Assembly: GCA_003702465.1 (NCBI GenBank)
Contig: REGF01000053.1
Location: forward strand, 1-7,601
DNA: 7,601 nt
Source of the DNA: Candidatus Nitrosomarinus sp.
Lineage (GTDB): Archaea > Thermoproteota > Nitrososphaeria > Nitrososphaerales > Nitrosopumilaceae
Direction of reading: 5' to 3'
Below, piece after piece: positions 5,082 to 7,601 of this stretch. Under the pieces are notes generated by a model. That model was not told the origin of the DNA. It did no database searches and saw nothing but the letters and a program-made list of their open reading frames with translations. The translations under genes were made by a program, and so were the position numbers. Each line of letters starts with the position of its first letter. Position 1 is the stretch's first letter.

Positions 5082-6395
5082 ATGCAAAAACTTGATTCCA
5101 TTTTAATTATGATAGATACCGGTGATACCGCATGGATGTTAATTGCAGGTTGTTTAGTATTGTTAATGATTCCTGCACTTGGTTTGTTTGAATCCGGTTT
5201 ATTGAGAAAAAAGAATGCAGTTTCAATTTTTATGCAAATCTTTTTCGGAATGTCATTACTTAGTGTAATGTGGTTTGTATTTGGATTTAGTCTTTCATTT
5301 GGTCCTTCTACAACTGGTGTTATAGGAAATCTTGATTGGTCGTTTTTGAAAGGAATACCTTGGGATGCTCCATTAGAACAATATGCACCAACAATTCCTG
5401 GTGTACTCTTTGTTAAATTCCAATTAATGTTTGCATGTATTACTCCATTATTATTAACAGGAACAATTGCTGAAAGAATGAAATTTAGTTCTTTCATCAT
5501 TTTCATCTCTGCATGGTCAATACTCATCTACTACCCAATCGTTAACATGGTCTGGGGTGGTGGATGGTTAGCACAACTTGGTGTTGTTGACTTTGCAGGT
5601 GGTATTGTTATTCACACTACTGTAGGAATGGCTGCACTCGCCGCTGCTTTGGTACTTGGTAAAAGACGAGGATTTGGAGCAGCAATTAACATTCCACACA
5701 GTATTCCTCTTGCTGTTTTAGGTTCTTCATTATTATGGCTAGGTTGGTTTGGATTTAATGCAGGTAGTGCATTAGCCTCAGGTGGTGTAGCCGGAAATAC
5801 TGTAATTGTTACTCACTTAGCATCTTCAGTATCTGCATTAATTTGGGCAGGTTTGTCATGGATGCGAACTGGTAAACCATCAATTGTTGCAACCATTAAT
5901 GGTGCAATTGCTGGACTCGCTGGAATTACTCCTGCATCTGGATTCATTAGTGTAGAACACTCATTTGTTCTTGCTATTGCAATTGGTGTTCTATCATATG
6001 GTGGTGTTGTACTAATTAGAGATAAATTAAAAATTGATGATGCACTTGACGTAAGTTCTGTTCACGGAATTGCAGGAATTGTTGGTGCACTTGGTATTGG
6101 TATATTTGCAAGTACTATGATTAATCCATCTGGTGTTGATGGATTACTATATGGTAATTATGATCAAATTTGGATTCAAGGTGTTGGTATCGCAGTAGCT
6201 GCTGTAATGGGCTTTGGTGGTACATGGGTTTTGTTACAACTAATTAAACATCTAATTGGAATTCGTGTTGAACCCGAAGAGGAAGACATTGGTTTAGATC
6301 TTAGTGAACATGCTGAAGCAGCTTACTCTGATGAAGAAGAGTTTAAGCTTTCTCCAGATGATTATATGCAAACATCAAAGAAAAAAGAAAAATAA
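5082..6395 (+). CDS. amt: Ammonium transporter Amt
   Basis: A 437-residue Amt/Mep/Rh-family membrane protein carrying ammonium across the cytoplasmic membrane, with about 11 predicted helices. Key residues are present: the external Phe gate (F113 and F117 in FQLMFACIT), Trp in MVWGGGW (158), Asp of DFAGG (170), the pore twin histidines H178 (VIHTTVG) and H328 (SSVHGIAG), and FNAGSA at 225-230. The cytoplasmic tail keeps the GLDLSEHAEAAY element (404-415, usually GLDxxxHGExAY) through which PII proteins act, then extends about 20 residues with an acidic stretch and a KKKEK end. It is probably a functional transporter and the partner of the divergent PII. ATG 5082 is used; ATG 5109 gives MIDTGDTAWML and is equally plausible, since the conserved part begins there. 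The next gene starts 48 nt downstream. Confidence 0.96.
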   Translation: MQKLDSILIMIDTGDTAWMLIAGCLVLLMIPALGLFESGLLRKKNAVSIFMQIFFGMSLLSVMWFVFGFSLSFGPSTTGVIGNLDWSFLKGIPWDAPLEQYAPTIPGVLFVKFQLMFACITPLLLTGTIAERMKFSSFIIFISAWSILIYYPIVNMVWGGGWLAQLGVVDFAGGIVIHTTVGMAALAAALVLGKRRGFGAAINIPHSIPLAVLGSSLLWLGWFGFNAGSALASGGVAGNTVIVTHLASSVSALIWAGLSWMRTGKPSIVATINGAIAGLAGITPASGFISVEHSFVLAIAIGVLSYGGVVLIRDKLKIDDALDVSSVHGIAGIVGALGIGIFASTMINPSGVDGLLYGNYDQIWIQGVGIAVAAVMGFGGTWVLLQLIKHLIGIRVEPEEEDIGLDLSEHAEAAYSDEEEFKLSPDDYMQTSKKKEK

Positions 6396-6443
6396 TTTTT
6401 GATGTTTTATGGATGATGAAAAAGAATACGAAGAGAGACCTGA

Positions 6444-6836
6444 ATGGGAATGGCTGAAGAAGTAATAATAAAACCAAATTATGAAAAACTTTGTTCAAAA
6501 ATTTTAAATTCTGATGAGCATATTCGTTTTACAGCATTTGTAAATGATAAATCTAAAATTTTATACAGTGAACAAAAAGATAATCTAGATTCTCTTTTAC
6601 AAGAACATGAATTTGGGATGTCTGTTCATTATACGTTAGAGAGATGGAGAAAAGCACAAAATTTTACATTTCGTTTAGGAAAGGAAAGATTAACTTTTAC
6701 TGAATATGATAATGTTACATTAGTTACAATTCCATTTAAGGGAACATTGTTGCTAGTTAGTACTGAACCCAGAATTAATTACGATCCAATAATAGAAAAA
6801 ATTAATTCTATCTTAACTGATTGGGAGAAAATTTAG
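6444..6836 (+). CDS. DUF6659-like small protein, roadblock-like fold suspected
   Basis: A 130-residue soluble protein. NYEKLCSKILNSDEHIRFTAFVNDKSKILYSEQ (about 12-44) is a helix leading into a strand/turn/strand. It is followed by a helical middle (LLQEHEFGMSVHYTLERWRKAQNF) and a strand pair with LTFTEYDNVTLVTIPFKGTLLLVSTEP (83-109), then a C-terminal helix. This order, and the closing LLLVSTE followed by a helix, match my memory of the DUF6659 family common in ammonia-oxidising archaea, which looks like a roadblock/LC7-type alpha-beta fold; the family call is from memory. Its role is unknown; the fold often serves dimerisation or signalling. The start is ATG 6444 or ATG 6450 (MAEEVII). It lies 48 nt after amt and one base before the next gene, so it is probably co-transcribed with both. 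Confidence 0.75.
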   Translation: MGMAEEVIIKPNYEKLCSKILNSDEHIRFTAFVNDKSKILYSEQKDNLDSLLQEHEFGMSVHYTLERWRKAQNFTFRLGKERLTFTEYDNVTLVTIPFKGTLLLVSTEPRINYDPIIEKINSILTDWEKI

Positions 6837-6837
6837 C

Positions 6838-7601
6838 GTGGAAAATGGTACTATTAGTTACACTCAACTATTGAGAGAGGATTTAGGAATTTTTCGTGTT
6901 ACTCCTGATGATGGGGTTCCTGATTTCAAGGCTGGGCAATTTTTAACTCTAGGATTGCCTTTACACAGTAAAATTGTTAATCGAGCTTATTCTATCACAT
7001 CTTCACCTCAAAACAAAAATTTCTTTGAATTTGTAATCAGATGGGTTAGACGTCCTCTTCCAGGTAGATTAACTAGTTTATTATTTAACGCCAAAGAAGG
7101 TGATAAAATCAGTTGGGCAAAACCAGCAGGTAATCTCACTATCAATGATACATTACCAAATGGCGAAAAAGACACAAGAAGAATTGTCTGCATTGGCGGT
7201 GGAACTGGATTGGCACCATTTGTCAGTTTTGCACAGCATCTTCATGATACAAATGACAAAAGAGAGATCGTCGTTTTACACGGTGCAAGTTACGTTGATG
7301 AGTTAAGTTACAAACAACTTTTGACTGATTTGGAAAATGAAAGTATCGATAAAGGTAAGAACAAATGGAATTTTACATACAGAGCAGCAATCAGTAGACC
7401 TAATGAATGGACTAATCGTTCTTGGATTGGTCATAAAGGTAGAATCGAACAATTTTTGCGACCAACTGATAATGGTAAATCTGCTCTTGAAGAATTAGTA
7501 GGAGAAAAATTCACAAAAGAAAACACAATTTTCTATGTATGTGGATGGCAAGGAACAATTGATGGAACTATGGATTATTTAACAAACAAAAATTTTGTTA
7601 C
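6838..7601 (+). CDS. Ferredoxin-NADP+ reductase-like flavoprotein, 3' end outside window
   Basis: The frame is open from GTG 6838 to the right edge with 254 full codons visible; the stop lies outside. It is an FNR-superfamily protein. KAGQF (31-35) and RAYSITSSP (49-57) form the FAD-binding barrel motif (RxYSxxSSP). GRLTSLLF and GDKI follow. VCIGGGTGLAPFVSF (117-131) is the NAD(P)-binding GGGTGxAP loop, and FYVCGWQGTIDGTMDYL (232-248) is the C-terminal CGxxxM-type block. It transfers electrons between NAD(P)H and ferredoxin or another one-electron carrier in the cytoplasm. No iron-sulfur or haem domain is seen in the part present. The GTG lies one base after the upstream stop, implying coupling. 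Its position after amt suggests supply or use of reductant in nitrogen metabolism, an inference only. Specificity for NADPH over NADH is not settled here. Confidence 0.88.
   Translation, partial: MENGTISYTQLLREDLGIFRVTPDDGVPDFKAGQFLTLGLPLHSKIVNRAYSITSSPQNKNFFEFVIRWVRRPLPGRLTSLLFNAKEGDKISWAKPAGNLTINDTLPNGEKDTRRIVCIGGGTGLAPFVSFAQHLHDTNDKREIVVLHGASYVDELSYKQLLTDLENESIDKGKNKWNFTYRAAISRPNEWTNRSWIGHKGRIEQFLRPTDNGKSALEELVGEKFTKENTIFYVCGWQGTIDGTMDYLTNKNFV

Noticed and set aside
5078..5527. Open minus-strand frame of 149 codons over the start of amt
   Set aside because: It is antisense to conserved Amt membrane segments and lacks any recognisable domain.
6413..6443. Possible C/D-box guide RNA (ATGATGA at 6413, CTGA at 6440)
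   Set aside because: The spacing of about 20 bases fits neither a complete C/D RNA nor a C/D' half well, no second pair of boxes is present, and the motifs are short enough to arise by chance.
7008..7306. Short frames on both strands within the flavoprotein gene
   Set aside because: The plus-strand FNR motifs continue unbroken in another frame through this stretch, so these are by-products of that coding sequence.
1..7601. tRNA, rRNA, CRISPR array, insertion sequence or integration site
   Set aside because: No regularly spaced repeats, transposase or integrase motifs, terminal inverted repeats with target duplication, or tRNA-like cloverleaf sequences were seen on either strand.

Overview
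The window looks like chromosome of an AT-rich ammonia-oxidising archaeon (Nitrososphaerota/Thaumarchaeota, Nitrosopumilus-like). The support is a combination: anaerobic-type cobalamin (cbi) genes, an ESCRT-III/CdvB cell-division protein, an Amt ammonium transporter divergent from a PII gene, and a DUF6659-like small protein that I associate with this lineage. Gene spacing is tight, and several genes have no Shine-Dalgarno sequence, as expected for leaderless archaeal transcripts. The assignment rests on gene content; no rRNA or other phylogenetic marker is present.

Layout. (1) Positions 1-1812, plus strand: the end of a cobalamin corrin-ring operon, cbiT (3' part only), cbiL and cbiF. (2) 1805-2590, minus strand: a glutamate/aspartate-racemase-like protein that overlaps the end of cbiF tail-to-tail and has Ser at both catalytic Cys positions. 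(3) 2591-2675: a divergent promoter region with repeated CTAAATTT words. (4) 2676-3329, plus: a CdvB-family ESCRT-III protein. (5) 3484-4128, plus: an unrecognised acidic 214-residue protein. (6) 4143-4994, minus: a compact operon of a divergent PII protein, a 40-residue single-pass membrane microprotein, an 89-residue basic protein and a 39-residue single-pass membrane microprotein. (7) 4995-5081: a divergent regulatory region with a 14-bp palindrome and a separate inverted repeat. (8) 5082 to the right edge, plus: amt, a DUF6659-like protein and a ferredoxin-NADP reductase-like flavoprotein (3' end missing), closely spaced and probably co-transcribed.

How they fit. The cbi genes make the corrin ring. 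CdvB belongs to the archaeal division machinery. PII and Amt form the usual ammonium-sensing and uptake pair, and the PII operon adds two membrane microproteins and a basic protein of unknown role. The amt operon places a redox flavoprotein downstream of ammonium uptake. The points most worth a second look are the PII-linked microprotein cassette and the racemase homologue without catalytic cysteines.
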